Assembly (NCBI GenBank): GCA_951828235.1
Contig: OX639965.1
Location: 2,646,129 to 2,710,128, forward strand
Length of the DNA: 64,000 bases
Direction: 5' to 3'
Source: an uncultured Gammaproteobacteria bacterium
GTDB lineage: Bacteria; Pseudomonadota; Gammaproteobacteria; Steroidobacterales; Foliamicaceae
Part shown: piece after piece, positions 54,159-64,000 of the stretch
Layout: every line of letters starts with the position of its first letter
Position numbering within the stretch: the stretch's first letter is position 1
Program-made: the position numbers and the translations under genes
The notes under the pieces: model-generated
Seen by the model: the letters and a program-made list of their open reading frames with translations, nothing else
What the model was told of the DNA's origin: nothing
Databases searched by the model: none

Positions 54159-56314
54159 GCCGCCAGCTGGTAGGTGAGCATGCCGGCCAGCCATGCAAAG
54201 CCGGACATGTAGACCCAGGCCCCCGCGGCCCATCGCCAGCTGTTGGTTTCCCTGCCGATCACGGCAACGGTGGAAACGCACTGCAGTGCAAACGCATAGA
54301 AGACCAACAGGCCCAGGGCCATGGCAAGGGTAAACACGGGACGTCCATCCGGCCAGCGGGAAGCTTGCAGCCGTTCCCTGAGGCCGGCGTTGCCTTCGGC
54401 CTCGGAGCCGAGCGCATAGACGGTTCCCATCACGCCTATTACGACTTCGCGCGCGGGAAATCCCGCTACCACGGAAGCCGATACCCGCCAATCCCACCCG
54501 AGCGGCCTGAAGACAGGTTCGATGGCCTTGCCGACGCGGCCAAGGAGGCTGAATTCCAGTTGCGCGGCCCGTTCTTCGGCATTGAGCCGGCGCAGCCGGT
54601 AATCCGACCCGTCCGGGCCCTCGGCTGCCAGTTCCACGGTTGCGCGGCGTTCGGCGAAATCGGCCGCGATGACGTCCGAGCGCGGGAAATAACCCAGCGC
54701 CCAGATGATAACGCAGGCAGCGGCGATGACGGTTCCGGCCCGGGTGAGAAACACCCGTACCTTCGCCGTCAACTTGAGGCTCAGAACCCGAGGATTCGGC
54801 CACCTGAACGGCGGCATTTCCATGAAGAACGAAGCGCCCGCGCCGCGCAAGGCAATGCGCCGGGTCAGGAACGCGCTCACGGCGCCGCCCGCTATTCCAA
54901 GCACGTACAAGCCAAGCAGGATCAGGCCGTGGAGATTGATCCATCCATTCAGGAAATAGGCGGGAGGCACGAAACCGGATATGAGCAGCGCGTATACGGG
55001 CAGGCGCGCGGAACAGGTCATCAGGGGAATCGCCACGATGGTGGCCAGCCGTGCGCGGCGGTCTCCAACTACCCGGGTGGCCATGATGGCCGGAACCGCA
55101 CAGGCGAAGCCGGAAAGCAGCGGAATGAAGGATTGGCCCGACAGCCCGCAGATTCTCAGCAGCCGGTCCATCAGGAACGATGCGCGAGCCATGTAGCCGC
55201 AGTCCTCCAGGAACAGCACCAGGGCAAACAGGAATATGATCTGCGGGACGAAAACCACGACCGCGCCCACGCCGGACCACAATCCATCGATCAGAAGGCT
55301 GGACAGGGCGCCGTCGGGAAGCCTTACGAGCGCCCAGGCGCCGACCTCTTCGAAGAAGGTGCTGATGGCATCCATCAGTGGCGCGGCCCAGGCGCCGACC
55401 GCCTGAAACACCGCGCTCATCACGGCAAGAAACACGACAGGACCGGAAACGGGATGGCTAACCAGCCGTTCCAGCCAACCGGTCCGGGCCGCAAACGACT
55501 GCGGGCCGGCCGCTCCGGATTGCCCCAGCCATTGATCTACCTGGCGGTATCGGCGCCGAGCTTCGCGGCTTTGAAGGCTTTCATCACCCATTTGCCGCCG
55601 CAAGCGGCGACGAATGTTCTCAAGCGTGCCCCGGGCTTTCTGGCCGCCCGCTCCGACCAGGCGCCGCTCAAACTCGCCTCCGGTATCGATGATTGCACGC
55701 TCCACGCAGGCAAGCTCGGGCGCCGGGCCCACCAGATCGGCCTGCAAGTCCACCGCCGCCTCGCGCACCTCGGGCATGACCGGCACCGCGGAAACACCCT
55801 CCTCGGCAAGCAGCCGCTCAAGAATCGAACGAAGGCCCTGAACTCCCTTGCCCCGGTTCGCCGTCATCGGCGCGACGGGGGCGGAAACCTGTTGCGCAAG
55901 TACCCTGACATCCAGCCTTTCTCCCTGGCGCTCGGCGACGTCCTGCATGTTCAGTGCAACCGCGACCGGCAATCCGAGCTCCCGCGTCTGGGAAAAGAGA
56001 TAAAGGCTTCGCCGCAGATTGGTGGCGTCGGCTACGAGCAGCACTACATCCGGCCGCGGCAGTCCCTCGGCCATTCCGAGCACGACATCCAGGGTGATTC
56101 CGGATTCCGGCCCGTCCGCGGCCAGGGAATAGGTGCCGGGAAGATCCACCAGGTCCACCTCGCGGTTTCCGAGGCGCGCGACACCCGTGATCTTCTCGAC
56201 GGTTACGCCGGGATAATTTCCGGTCCGTTGCCTGAGACCGGTGAGCCGGTTGAAGACAGTACTCTTGCCTGTGTTGGGGCAACCCAGTACCGCGATCAGC
56301 GGTCGGCGGGGCAT
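54155..56314 (-). CDS. feoB: Ferrous iron transporter FeoB
   Basis: FeoB imports Fe(II) across the inner membrane, gated by its own G domain. The 719-residue product has the N-terminal GTPase: G1 GCPNTGKST, G3 DLPGTYSL and G4 NMQD, a helical GDI domain (about 165-270), then the membrane domain with two Gate motifs (GFACAVPAIMATRVV and FPAREVVIGVMGTVYALG). The ATG at 56314 begins right at the G domain; a longer frame overlaps feoA and is not needed. It lies 8 bases after feoA and is followed by a coupled small membrane protein. Confidence 0.97.
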   Translation of the reverse strand: MPRRPLIAVLGCPNTGKSTVFNRLTGLRQRTGNYPGVTVEKITGVARLGNREVDLVDLPGTYSLAADGPESGITLDVVLGMAEGLPRPDVVLLVADATNLRRSLYLFSQTRELGLPVAVALNMQDVAERQGERLDVRVLAQQVSAPVAPMTANRGKGVQGLRSILERLLAEEGVSAVPVMPEVREAAVDLQADLVGPAPELACVERAIIDTGGEFERRLVGAGGQKARGTLENIRRRLRRQMGDESLQSREARRRYRQVDQWLGQSGAAGPQSFAARTGWLERLVSHPVSGPVVFLAVMSAVFQAVGAWAAPLMDAISTFFEEVGAWALVRLPDGALSSLLIDGLWSGVGAVVVFVPQIIFLFALVLFLEDCGYMARASFLMDRLLRICGLSGQSFIPLLSGFACAVPAIMATRVVGDRRARLATIVAIPLMTCSARLPVYALLISGFVPPAYFLNGWINLHGLILLGLYVLGIAGGAVSAFLTRRIALRGAGASFFMEMPPFRWPNPRVLSLKLTAKVRVFLTRAGTVIAAACVIIWALGYFPRSDVIAADFAERRATVELAAEGPDGSDYRLRRLNAEERAAQLEFSLLGRVGKAIEPVFRPLGWDWRVSASVVAGFPAREVVIGVMGTVYALGSEAEGNAGLRERLQASRWPDGRPVFTLAMALGLLVFYAFALQCVSTVAVIGRETNSWRWAAGAWVYMSGFAWLAGMLTYQLAA

Positions 56315-56322
56315 GGCGGGGC

Positions 56323-56613
56323 TCAAGTCTCTTCTATGGGCGCCAGAACGCGAATCATGCGCGTTTGATCCCGCCGCAGGCACAGTGGATGGCCTCCGGC
56401 GGCAATTTCAAGGGGGTCGCCACCTATACCGCGGCGCAATACCTGGACGTGAACTCCCGGAACCAGTCCCAGGGTCAGGAGTTCGCGCGAGACCTGGCCA
56501 TCGCCCGTTACGGCGCGAATTTCGCTGCCGTGGCCGGTGGGCAGTTCGTCGAGACCGATTTCTCTTGTCAAGGTGAGGCTTACGCTGGCAAAAGCGGATT
56601 GCGAGTCTAACAT
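56323..56613 (-). CDS. feoA: Ferrous iron transport protein FeoA
   Basis: FeoA is a small SH3-like cytoplasmic protein needed for FeoB activity. The 96-residue product shows the family pattern: GLDELPTGHGSEIRAVTGDG, LLTLGLVPGVHVQVLRR, DPLEIAAGGHPLCLRRDQ, then MIRV. A Fur-type box overlaps its start region, fitting iron-repressed transcription. First gene of a feoA-feoB-small membrane protein operon. Confidence 0.92.
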   Translation of the reverse strand: MLDSQSAFASVSLTLTREIGLDELPTGHGSEIRAVTGDGQVSRELLTLGLVPGVHVQVLRRGIGGDPLEIAAGGHPLCLRRDQTRMIRVLAPIEET

Positions 56614-56633
56614 AAATGAGAATCATTGTTATT
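56613..56633. promoter_or_regulatory. feoA: Fur-type operator upstream of feoA
   Basis: TAAATGAGAATCATTGTTATT contains the core GAGAATCATT and matches the 19-base Fur consensus (GATAATGATAATCATTATC) at most positions. It directly abuts the feoA start codon, so Fe-Fur would block transcription or initiation. The divergent DUF1820 promoter lies 18 bases away and might also be affected. Confidence 0.75.
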
Positions 56634-56650
56634 CGTCTTGTATTTCCATC

Positions 56651-56680
56651 TTCAATCTGCGGTACGCGAACCGGTATAAT
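56651..56680 (+). promoter_or_regulatory. Sigma-70 promoter of the DUF1820 gene, near-leaderless start
   Basis: TTCAAT (56651-56656), an 18-base spacer and a perfect TATAAT (56675-56680). Expected transcription start is about 56686-56688, leaving only about 4-6 bases before the ATG at 56692 and no ribosome binding site, so the message would be nearly leaderless. Confidence 0.55.
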
Positions 56681-56691
56681 TCGCTATCATC

Positions 56692-57027
56692 ATGGCGGCC
56701 AAGCCCCTCTATCGAATCAGCTTCCTGAACCAGGGAAAGGTGTACGAGATGTACGCGCGTGGGGTATCCCAGGGCGGCATGTTCGGGTTCGTCGAAGTGG
56801 ATGGAATGGAGTTCGGGAAACGGACATCGCTGGTGGTGGACCCGGGCGAGGAAAAGATCAAATCCGAGTTCTCCGGTGTGCGCCGCACGTACATTCCCCT
56901 GCATTGCGTTCTGCGCATCGACGAAGTGGAGAAGCGCGGCGTGAGCAAGATTTCGACGGCCGAGGAAGGAAACGTTACCCAGTTTCCGGCGCCCGTTTAT
57001 GCTCCTGGCGGGGCGGGTTCCGATTAG
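56692..57027 (+). CDS. DUF1820 family protein
   Basis: The 111-residue cytoplasmic product belongs to DUF1820, a small proteobacterial family of unknown function, recognised by LYRISFLNQGKVYEMYARGV, then GMFGFVEVDGMEFG, and TYIPLHCVLRIDEVEKRG. No catalytic residues are obvious. It is followed after 10 bases by purL on the same strand and may be co-transcribed with it. The start has no SD; see the promoter entry. Confidence 0.85.
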   Translation: MAAKPLYRISFLNQGKVYEMYARGVSQGGMFGFVEVDGMEFGKRTSLVVDPGEEKIKSEFSGVRRTYIPLHCVLRIDEVEKRGVSKISTAEEGNVTQFPAPVYAPGGAGSD

Positions 57028-57037
57028 GCCATAAGGG

Positions 57038-60000
57038 ATGCTGGCGCTTCCAGGTTCCGGCGCACTATCCCCGTTCCGACGCAAGCAACTCCTGAGCCGT
57101 TTGCAGGCCCGGGACCCCGGCGTCCGCGACGTAGGCGCGAGGTACCTGCACCTTGTCAGCATCGAACCGCAGCCGGAGGGCACCGAACTCGACCGTTTGC
57201 GCGAACTGCTGAACTATGGACCGGACTGGCCGCAGCCGGAGTTCGACGGCAGCGAGGAAGTGCTCCTGGCGCTGCCCCGCCGAGGCAGCATCTCGCCATG
57301 GTCCACCAAGGCAAGCGAGATCGCGCGCCTTTGCGGTTTCCCCAATACGCATCGAATCGAACGCGGCCTGCGCTATCAGATCGCGGGTTCGGGTCCCCTT
57401 GCCCCGGAATCGCGTGCCGAACTGTTCGACCGCATGACGCAGGACCTGTTTCCCGAGGAGGTCCCGCTGGGGGAGATCTTTGCCCCGGAGAGCCCCCGGC
57501 CGGCGCAAGCCGTGCCCTTGCTGTCGGAGGGCCGCAAGGCCTTGGAACGGGCCAATCGGGAAATGGCGCTAGCCTTGTCGCCGGAGGAAATTGGTTACCT
57601 GGAAGCGGGTTTCAGGAAGCTGGGACGGGACCCCACCGACACCGAACTCATGATGTTCGCGCAGGTCAACTCGGAGCATTGCCGACACAAGATCTTCAAC
57701 GCCCGATGGTGGAATGGAGAAGATCAGCTTCAACACTCGCTCTTTGACCTGATCCGCCAGACCTCGGCAAGCAGCCCCGAGGGTCTGCTGTCGGCTTACG
57801 TCGACAATGCCGCGGTCATTTCGGGCGGACCGGCCAGGCGGCTTTACCTGACCGGAAACGAGCACGAATACACCGTCGTGGAGGAGCCTGCGCATACCTG
57901 TATCAAGGTCGAGACTCACAACCACCCGACCGCGATTTCGCCCTTTCCCGGCGCCGCGACGGGATCCGGCGGTGAAATCCGTGACGGCGCCGCCACCGGG
58001 CGCGGCGCCCGCCCCAAGGCTGGCCTGACCGGGTTTACGGTTTCTGATCTCAGGATCCCCGGCGCCCCCCGCCCCTGGGAGAATGAACGCCCAAGGCCGG
58101 GCAGGCTTGCTTCTCCGCTGCAGATCATGCTCGAGGCGCCGATCGGCGCGGCGTCCTTCAACAACGAATTCGGCCGCCCGGCGGTAGCGGGATACTTCCG
58201 TTGCTTCGAACAGGATGGAACGGACCACTGGGGTTACCACAAGCCGATCATGGTCGCCGGCGGCGTCAGCGCAGTACGCGATCCCGATGTGCACAAGCTC
58301 AAGGCGCCTCCGGGCGCGCTGGTGGTGGTCCTGGGCGGACCCGCCATGCGGATCGGCGTCGGCGGCGGGTCCGCATCCTCAAGGGGCAGCGGCGCGGACC
58401 ACGAGGAACTCGACTACGCATCGGTGCAACGCGGCAACGCCGAGATGCAAAGGCGCGCGCAGGAGGTCATTGACCGCTGCTGCGAGCTGGGCCTGTCCAA
58501 CGGCGGCGGTAACCCGATCCTCGCCATCCATGACGTCGGCGCCGGCGGCCTTTCGAACGCGATCCCGGAATTGCTGCACGACAGCCGGCGGGGCGCGGAT
58601 CTTGCCTATGCCGCCATTCCGAGCGCGGATCCGGGGATGTCGCCGCTGGAAACCTGGTGCAACGAGGCGCAGGAGCGCTACATGCTGGCGGTGGATGGGG
58701 CGCGGCTGGAGGAATTCGAGGCCCTGTGCCGGCGCGAGCGTTGTCCGTGGTCGCTGCTCGGCCGGATGGACGACAAGGGCCGGATCAGGCTGCTGCGGGA
58801 GTCTGCACCTCCACCCGTGGACATGCCGCTTGATTTGCTGTTCGGAGGCGCTTCCGGCGTGACCATGCACTTCTCGGAACGTGGACCGAAGGCGCACGCG
58901 CTGGATCTGGACGGCATCGATGCTCAGGAAGCCGCGAGGCGCGTCCTTGCCATGCCCGCGGTGGCCGACAAGTCCTTCCTGATCCACATCGGCGACCGGA
59001 CTGTGGGCGGACTGGTCGCACGCGATCAATTGATCGGTCCCTGGCAGGTCCCGGTGAGCGATGTGGCCGTCACGGCACGGGACTTCTTCGGCCATGCCGG
59101 GGAAGCGATGGCAATGGGTGAGCGCACGCCGATTGCGGTCATCGATCCGGCCGCCGCCAGCCGCCTCGCGCTGGCCGAGGCATTGACGAATATCGCGGCC
59201 GCGGACATCGGACGGGCATCCCGCGTTCGGATATCGGCCAACTGGATGGCGGCTCCAGTTGAACCGGGCCAGGCGTCGTCGCTGCGCATGGCTGTTGAGT
59301 CCCTTTCGGCCTGCTGCCGGGAGCTGAAGGTTGCGGCGCCTGTGGGCAAGGATTCGCTTTCGATGCGGACCTCCTGGCACGACGAGGACGGGCGCGAACG
59401 CAGGGTTACGGCGCCGGTTTCGCTGGTGGTGACCGCGTTCGCGCCCGTGGCGGACCTGCGGCGCACGCTGACGCCTGAATTGGCGGACCGTCCCGGGACC
59501 CGTCTCTTGCTATTCGATCTGTCGCTCGGCCGAAACCGGCTGGGAGGGAGTTGCCTGGCCCAGGCCTTCGACCGTCCCGGGGGCGAACCTGCCGATCTGG
59601 ACGAGCCGCGCCTGCTGGGCGCGCTGGTCGAAACGCTGCGCAAGCTGGCCGAAGAAGACATTGCCCTGGCGTGGCACGACCGGTCCGACGGAGGTCTATT
59701 CGTGACGCTCTGCGAAATGGCCTTTGCCGCGCGACTGGGCATTTGGCTGAGGCTGCGGGGCGCCGGGGGCGAGGCGCTCCTGGGACGCCTGTTTGCGGAG
59801 GAGCCGGGCGGCGTGCTGCAGGTGCGCGAGGAGCACGTGGAGAGAGTCCGCTCCCTGTGCCGTGAAAATGACCTGGATGAATGCCTGCAGGATCTGGGCG
59901 AAGTCACGGCCTCGCAGGAAGGATTGCCCCGTCCCCGCGAAATCAGGATTCGGCACCGGAGCGGCAGCATCAGGTTCGACCGCGTGGAATTGCACCGGCG

Positions 60001-60931
60001 CTGGTCGGAGTTGAGTTTCCGCATGCAGTCGCTGCGGGACAATCCCGAGACGGCCCGGGAACAATATCAAAGCGTGCTGGACGAGAACGATCCCGGATTG
60101 GCGGCCGTTGCCGGCCACCCTCCGCGTCTATCCGGCGAGGCACCCGGAGGCGGCGCCAGACCCCGGGTGGCGATACTGCGCGAGCAGGGCGTAAACGGGC
60201 AGGCGGAAATGGCCGCCGCCTTCACGCAAGCCGGCTTTCAGGCCGTGGACGTGCATATGTCGGACATCCTCGGTGGCGCGGAGGATTTGCGCGGGTTCCA
60301 GGGCCTCGCGGCCTGCGGCGGATTCTCTTACGGCGACGTACTCGGAGCGGGCGGCGGCTGGGCGCGGTCCATCCTGATGAACGGGCGGGCGCGCGAAGTC
60401 TTTGCGCGGTATTTCGAAATGCCTGACCGGTTCACGCTGGGCGTATGCAATGGCTGCCAGATGCTGAGCCTGGTTTCCGAGCTGATCCCGGGATGCGAGC
60501 ACTGGCCGCACTTTACGCGCAACCGCTCGGAGCAATTCGAGGCGCGGCTCAGCATCGTCCGGGTCGAGCCCAGTCCTTCCCTGCTGCTTGCGGGCATGGA
60601 GGATTCCCTGTTGATGATTGCGACCTCGCACGGCGAGGGACGGGCCGAATTCGCCACGCCCGCACAGCGCAGGCAGTGTGAGGAGGATCAACTGGCCGCT
60701 TGCCGGTTCGTGGATGGGCAAGGGGAAGCCACGGAAGCGTACCCGGCCAATCCGAACGGCTCGCCCGGGGGACTGGCCGGGCTGACGTCGAAGGACGGGC
60801 GGGTGACCGCCCTGATGCCGCATCCGGAACGGCTGTTCAGGACCGTGCAGCACTCCTGGCGCCCCGCGGGCTGGGGCGAGCATGGGCCGTGGATGCAGAT
60901 GTTTGTCAATGCCCGTTCCGCCGTCGACTGA
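57038..60931 (+). CDS. purL: Phosphoribosylformylglycinamidine synthase, large single-chain form
   Basis: PurL converts FGAR to FGAM with glutamine and ATP in purine synthesis. The 1297-residue product is the long proteobacterial form (E. coli 1295): N-terminal PurS-like domain, FGAM synthetase halves ([54 protein letters not shown], each within the length seen as separate blocks) and a C-terminal glutamine amidotransferase with nucleophile in GVCNGCQML and catalytic His/Glu in HPERLF. An ATG at 57038 gives the normal start. No frameshift seen. Confidence 0.97.
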   Translation: MLALPGSGALSPFRRKQLLSRLQARDPGVRDVGARYLHLVSIEPQPEGTELDRLRELLNYGPDWPQPEFDGSEEVLLALPRRGSISPWSTKASEIARLCGFPNTHRIERGLRYQIAGSGPLAPESRAELFDRMTQDLFPEEVPLGEIFAPESPRPAQAVPLLSEGRKALERANREMALALSPEEIGYLEAGFRKLGRDPTDTELMMFAQVNSEHCRHKIFNARWWNGEDQLQHSLFDLIRQTSASSPEGLLSAYVDNAAVISGGPARRLYLTGNEHEYTVVEEPAHTCIKVETHNHPTAISPFPGAATGSGGEIRDGAATGRGARPKAGLTGFTVSDLRIPGAPRPWENERPRPGRLASPLQIMLEAPIGAASFNNEFGRPAVAGYFRCFEQDGTDHWGYHKPIMVAGGVSAVRDPDVHKLKAPPGALVVVLGGPAMRIGVGGGSASSRGSGADHEELDYASVQRGNAEMQRRAQEVIDRCCELGLSNGGGNPILAIHDVGAGGLSNAIPELLHDSRRGADLAYAAIPSADPGMSPLETWCNEAQERYMLAVDGARLEEFEALCRRERCPWSLLGRMDDKGRIRLLRESAPPPVDMPLDLLFGGASGVTMHFSERGPKAHALDLDGIDAQEAARRVLAMPAVADKSFLIHIGDRTVGGLVARDQLIGPWQVPVSDVAVTARDFFGHAGEAMAMGERTPIAVIDPAAASRLALAEALTNIAAADIGRASRVRISANWMAAPVEPGQASSLRMAVESLSACCRELKVAAPVGKDSLSMRTSWHDEDGRERRVTAPVSLVVTAFAPVADLRRTLTPELADRPGTRLLLFDLSLGRNRLGGSCLAQAFDRPGGEPADLDEPRLLGALVETLRKLAEEDIALAWHDRSDGGLFVTLCEMAFAARLGIWLRLRGAGGEALLGRLFAEEPGGVLQVREEHVERVRSLCRENDLDECLQDLGEVTASQEGLPRPREIRIRHRSGSIRFDRVELHRRWSELSFRMQSLRDNPETAREQYQSVLDENDPGLAAVAGHPPRLSGEAPGGGARPRVAILREQGVNGQAEMAAAFTQAGFQAVDVHMSDILGGAEDLRGFQGLAACGGFSYGDVLGAGGGWARSILMNGRAREVFARYFEMPDRFTLGVCNGCQMLSLVSELIPGCEHWPHFTRNRSEQFEARLSIVRVEPSPSLLLAGMEDSLLMIATSHGEGRAEFATPAQRRQCEEDQLAACRFVDGQGEATEAYPANPNGSPGGLAGLTSKDGRVTALMPHPERLFRTVQHSWRPAGWGEHGPWMQMFVNARSAVD

Positions 60932-60941
60932 TCCGTATTGC

Positions 60942-61889
60942 ATGCTTCCGACGCTGGTCATGGGCGGCAGCCAATTGTCCGGCTACGGATGGCCCGGCGG
61001 CCATCCATTCGGGCTGGACCGGCACGGAGCATTCGAGCAGGCGATGTCGAGGCTGGATTTCGGTGACGCCGTGCAATGCGAGTCGGCGCCGCCGGCGGCT
61101 CTGGAAGAACTGGAGCGGTTTCACAGCCGGGAATACCTCGAGTTCGCCGAGCGACGCTGCGAGGAGGACCGGGGTTTCCTCGACGGCGGCGACACTCCGG
61201 CCCGAAAGGGCTTGTTTGAGGCTGCCCGGAATGTCGTCGGCGCCGCGCTCCACGCCACCGAAGCAATCATGCAGGAAAGGGTCGGCAATGCCTTCCTGCC
61301 GATAGGCGGGTTGCACCATGCCGGCCGGGGGCACGCCGCGGGCTTCTGCGTGCTCAACGACATCGGCGTCGTGATCGAGACCCTGCGTTCCGTTCACGCG
61401 GTGCAACGCGTCGCGTACGTGGATATCGACGTGCATCACGGCGACGGCGTCTACTATGCCTACGAAGAGGATCCGCAGTTGTTCTTCGCGGACATTCACG
61501 AGGATGGACGCTGGCAGTACCCGGGAACGGGCGGCGAGAACGAGCGGGGGAGGGGGCCGGGACGGGGCAGCAAGATCAATCTTTGCCTTCAACCGGGAGA
61601 CGGCGATGAGCAGTTTCTGGCGGCATTCGAAAGGGTCGAGGCGCACCTCAGCGAAAGCGCGCCGGAATTCATACTGCTGCAATGCGGCGCCGACGGATTG
61701 CGGGGTGATCCGCTGGGCGGGCTGAACTACAGCGCCACGGCCCACGCGCATGCAACGCAGCGCCTGTGCGCATTGGCGCGCTCCGCCTGCGACGGCCGGG
61801 TCCTGGCGATGGGCGGGGGTGGCTACTCGCGCGAGAACCTGGCCGGCGCCTGGACCGAGGTGGTCAGGAACCTGGTGCGGGGACGATAG
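60942..61889 (+). CDS. Histone deacetylase family (AcuC/acetylpolyamine amidohydrolase type) protein
   Basis: The 315-residue product has the zinc deacetylase fold. Signature blocks: GGHPFGLDR near the start, GGLHHAGRGHAAGFCVLNDIG, then VDIDVHHGDGVYY with the Asp and His metal/catalytic residues, ILLQCGADGLRGDPLG (Asp ligand) and GGGGYSRENLAGAW. Bacterial members act on acetyl-lysine or acetylated polyamines or acetoin pathway enzymes; the substrate is open. ATG 60942 gives a usual N-terminus; ATG 60909, inside purL, is an alternative. It lies 10 bases after purL. Confidence 0.85.
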   Translation: MLPTLVMGGSQLSGYGWPGGHPFGLDRHGAFEQAMSRLDFGDAVQCESAPPAALEELERFHSREYLEFAERRCEEDRGFLDGGDTPARKGLFEAARNVVGAALHATEAIMQERVGNAFLPIGGLHHAGRGHAAGFCVLNDIGVVIETLRSVHAVQRVAYVDIDVHHGDGVYYAYEEDPQLFFADIHEDGRWQYPGTGGENERGRGPGRGSKINLCLQPGDGDEQFLAAFERVEAHLSESAPEFILLQCGADGLRGDPLGGLNYSATAHAHATQRLCALARSACDGRVLAMGGGGYSRENLAGAWTEVVRNLVRGR

Positions 61890-62018
61890 GCGGGACGCCT
61901 TCGGGACGTCTTCGGGTGTTCCATGGCGGCCGTTGCCGGTACACTTGCCTGAAACCCGAACCGCCCGCATTTCACTAAACCGGGAAGTCCCCAGAACTGC
62001 CGTACACGAGAGACAGCC

Positions 62019-63272
62019 ATGGCCACCGAATACCCCGAAATCGCCCGATTCGATCCCCGGCTCGCCGAGGCCCTGCAGGCCGAGGTGACCCGCCAGGAGG
62101 ATTTTGTCGAACTCATCGCTTCGGAAAACTATGCCAGCCGCCGCGTCATGGAGGCGCAGGGCTCGGTTCTCACCAACAAGTATGCCGAGGGCTACCCGGG
62201 ACGCCGCTATTACGGCGGCTGCGAGCATGTGGACGTCGCCGAATCGCTGGCCATCGAACGCGCGTCGCACCTGTTCGGGGCGGACTACGTCAACGTTCAG
62301 CCGCACTCGGGAACGCAGGCCAATACCGCGGCCTACCTGGCTCTCCTGAAGCCGGGCGACAGGATTCTGGGCATGGACCTGAGCCACGGCGGGCATCTCA
62401 CGCACGGCTCGCCGGTAAATATTTCCGGGAAGCTGTTTGAGGTCTCGAGTTACGGGCTCGCCCCCGGGACGGAGCTGATCGACTACGACCAGCTGCGCGA
62501 TCAGGCCTTGAAACACCGGCCGCACATGATCGTGGGCGGGTTCTCGGCGTATTCGCGCGTCGCCGACTGGAAGATATTCCGCGAGGTCGCCGACGAGGTC
62601 GGCGCCTATCTGATGGTGGACATGGCGCACGTGGCGGGGCTGGTTGCGGTGGACGAATACCCCAACCCGACTCCGCTGGCGGACGTGGTGACCAGCACGA
62701 CGCACAAGACGTTGCGGGGGCCGCGCGGCGGGCTGATACTGGCGCGCGACAACCCGGAAATCACCAAACGTCTGCGCTCGCTGGTCTTCCCCGGTACCCA
62801 GGGAGGACCGCTCATGCATGCCATCGCGGCCAAGGCCGTGGCCTTCCAAGAGGCCCTGCAGCCGGAATTCCGCGACTATCAGCGCCAGGTAAAGAGCAAT
62901 GCCGCCGCGCTTGCCGAGGGCCTGAGCGAGAGAGGATTGCGCATCGTTTCCGGCAAGACCGAGAATCACCTGTTTCTCGTCGACCTGAGACAAGCGGGAG
63001 TGACCGGCGCCGAAGCGGAAGAGGCTCTGGACCGCGCGAACATCACGGTCAACAAGAATGCCGTTCCCAACGATCCCCGCCCGCCCATGGTGACGAGCGG
63101 CTTGCGCCTCGGTACGCCTGCCTGCACGACCCGCGGTTTCGGCGGGGCGGAAATGGCATTGCTGGCGGATTCGATTGCCTCGGTGGTGGAAAGCCCCGAT
63201 GATGAAGCCCTGATTGCGCGCGTGCGGGAACGGGTGCTGGAGACCTGCCGGCGTTTTCCGGTTTACTCCTAG
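62019..63272 (+). CDS. glyA: Serine hydroxymethyltransferase
   Basis: GlyA interconverts serine and glycine, loading tetrahydrofolate with the C1 unit needed for purines and thymidine. The 417-residue product equals E. coli in length and shows the blocks [27 protein letters not shown], the PLP Lys230 in [12 protein letters not shown] and [17 protein letters not shown]. Follows the HDAC-family gene after 129 bases; nothing resembling a riboswitch was seen between them. Confidence 0.98.
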   Translation: MATEYPEIARFDPRLAEALQAEVTRQEDFVELIASENYASRRVMEAQGSVLTNKYAEGYPGRRYYGGCEHVDVAESLAIERASHLFGADYVNVQPHSGTQANTAAYLALLKPGDRILGMDLSHGGHLTHGSPVNISGKLFEVSSYGLAPGTELIDYDQLRDQALKHRPHMIVGGFSAYSRVADWKIFREVADEVGAYLMVDMAHVAGLVAVDEYPNPTPLADVVTSTTHKTLRGPRGGLILARDNPEITKRLRSLVFPGTQGGPLMHAIAAKAVAFQEALQPEFRDYQRQVKSNAAALAEGLSERGLRIVSGKTENHLFLVDLRQAGVTGAEAEEALDRANITVNKNAVPNDPRPPMVTSGLRLGTPACTTRGFGGAEMALLADSIASVVESPDDEALIARVRERVLETCRRFPVYS

Positions 63273-63277
63273 TTGTC

Positions 63278-64000
63278 GTGTCACCTCCGGCGCAAAGTGC
63301 CATATCCGGCCAGGCTGCCGATCCACGCGTGGATCGGCGCTGGATGATGGTGGCGCTGGAGCTGGCCGGCAGGGGACTGAACACCGCCGATCCCAATCCA
63401 CGCGTCGGCTGCGTCCTGGTAAGGGACGGCCAACTTGTCGGCAGCGGATGGCATCGGCGAACAGGCGAAGACCACGCCGAAATTATTGCGCTGAAGGAGG
63501 CCGGTACGGCGGCGAAGGGCGCTACCTGCTACGTATCCCTGGAGCCTTGCGCGCACACTGGCCGTACCGGTCCCTGCGCGGATGCCCTGGTGGCCGCCGG
63601 AATATCTCGCGTGTTGTTCGCTGTGACCGACCCGAACACCAGCGTCCGGGGGGCAGGCGCGCTGCGGCTGCGGGAGGCCGGCATCGAGGTCCGGACGGGA
63701 TTGCTGGAAGCGGAAGCGCGGGAGCTGAACCCCGGTTACTTCTCGCGCTGGGAACGGGGCCGGCCCTGGGTGCGGGCCAAGCTGGCCGCCAGTCTTGATG
63801 GCCGCACCGCACTGCCAAACCGAGTTAGCCAGTGGATTACCTCTCCCGAGGCGCGTCACGACGGACACGGCTGGCGGGCCCGCAGTTCGGCGGTGCTCAC
63901 CGGTATCGGGACCTTGCTGGCCGATGATCCGCGCCTGGATGCGCGGCGCGAGGACCTTGGCGAAATCTGCCCCCCCGCACGCGTGGTAGTGGATTCGAAA
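63278..64000 (+). CDS. ribD: Riboflavin biosynthesis deaminase/reductase RibD, 5' part
   Basis: RibD deaminates the pyrimidine intermediate of riboflavin synthesis and then reduces its ribosyl side chain. The frame from the GTG at 63278 stays open to the end of the window, giving 241 codons. The deaminase domain has PNPRVGCVLVRDG, the zinc His/Glu in HAEIIAL and the Cys pair in PCAHTGRTGPC; the reductase domain begins near VRAKLAASLDGRTAL and continues SQWITSPEARHD, cut off by the window edge. It follows glyA after only 5 bases; nrdR, often between them, is absent. Confidence 0.95.
   Translation, partial: MSPPAQSAISGQAADPRVDRRWMMVALELAGRGLNTADPNPRVGCVLVRDGQLVGSGWHRRTGEDHAEIIALKEAGTAAKGATCYVSLEPCAHTGRTGPCADALVAAGISRVLFAVTDPNTSVRGAGALRLREAGIEVRTGLLEAEARELNPGYFSRWERGRPWVRAKLAASLDGRTALPNRVSQWITSPEARHDGHGWRARSSAVLTGIGTLLADDPRLDARREDLGEICPPARVVVDSK

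Noticed and set aside
54365..56368. 667-codon open frame on the plus strand opposite feoB
   Set aside because: Entirely antisense to feoB, which has intact GTPase and Gate motifs; the residues are low-complexity (Q, R, H, D rich) without domains.
60906..63401. 831-codon open frame on the minus strand opposite the HDAC gene and glyA
   Set aside because: Antisense to two strongly supported genes; no family motif seen.

Overview
The window looks like a chromosomal segment of a high-GC gammaproteobacterium. The blocks cmk-rpsA-ihfB-lapA-lapB, queA-tgt-yajC-secD-secF-suhB, ndk-rlmN-pilW-rodZ-hisS-yfgM-bamB-der-xseA-guaB-guaA-tadA and purL/glyA are all gammaproteobacterial gene orders. The genus cannot be named from the sequence alone. 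GTG and TTG starts and 4-base start/stop overlaps (ATGA, GTGA, TTGA) are common, so most of the core is in compact operons.

Layout: 1-4552 holds translation, nucleoid and LPS-control genes (cmk, rpsA, ihfB, lapA, lapB, a ComEA-like protein) closed by a strong intrinsic terminator. 4555-5838 is an MscS-type channel. 5839-10336 is an accessory pocket with a chorismate-lyase-like gene, an abiE pair whose toxin gene is cut by an IS256-family remnant, an IS630 remnant, a hydrolase and about 570 bases of relics. 10337-19684 carries tRNA-Asn, aspC, uvrB, dsbC, a PKD lipoprotein, fdxA, a Nudix gene, tRNA-Leu and a sigma factor/membrane protein/double-PDZ cluster. 19703-25830 is the queuosine-Sec block with suhB. 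25930-42496 resembles a shortened version of the E. coli suhB-isc-ndk-der-guaBA-tadA region: trmJ, iscR, iscU, hscBA, fdx and ispG are absent, a thiol dioxygenase is present, and IscS carries an IscU-like tail without the cluster-ligand cysteines. 42588-45710 is an ABC-2 exporter. 45724-50372 is a second accessory pocket (tRNA-Ser, decayed autotransporter-like gene, IS3 and IS30 relics). 50375-56680 holds small metabolic and envelope genes and a Fur-controlled feoAB locus. 56692-64000 has a DUF1820 gene, purL, an HDAC-family gene, glyA and the start of ribD.

The most striking structure is at bamB (32962-34311). A 160-base palindromic MITE-like element and an intact 1147-base IS630-family element sit in tandem, each flanked by TA, inside the signal-peptide codons of bamB. 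Removing both and one TA-to-TA interval restores a normal lipoprotein N-terminus that overlaps the yfgM stop. The present gene seems to rely on a promoter and ATG supplied by the end of the IS. The IS630 transposase has no stop codon of its own: the TA target duplication plus the next host base supplies it, both here and in the relic at 8739-8742.

Limits: all family assignments come from reading motifs and gene order, without database searches. Start codons lacking a clear ribosome binding site and the outer borders of the IS relics are uncertain.
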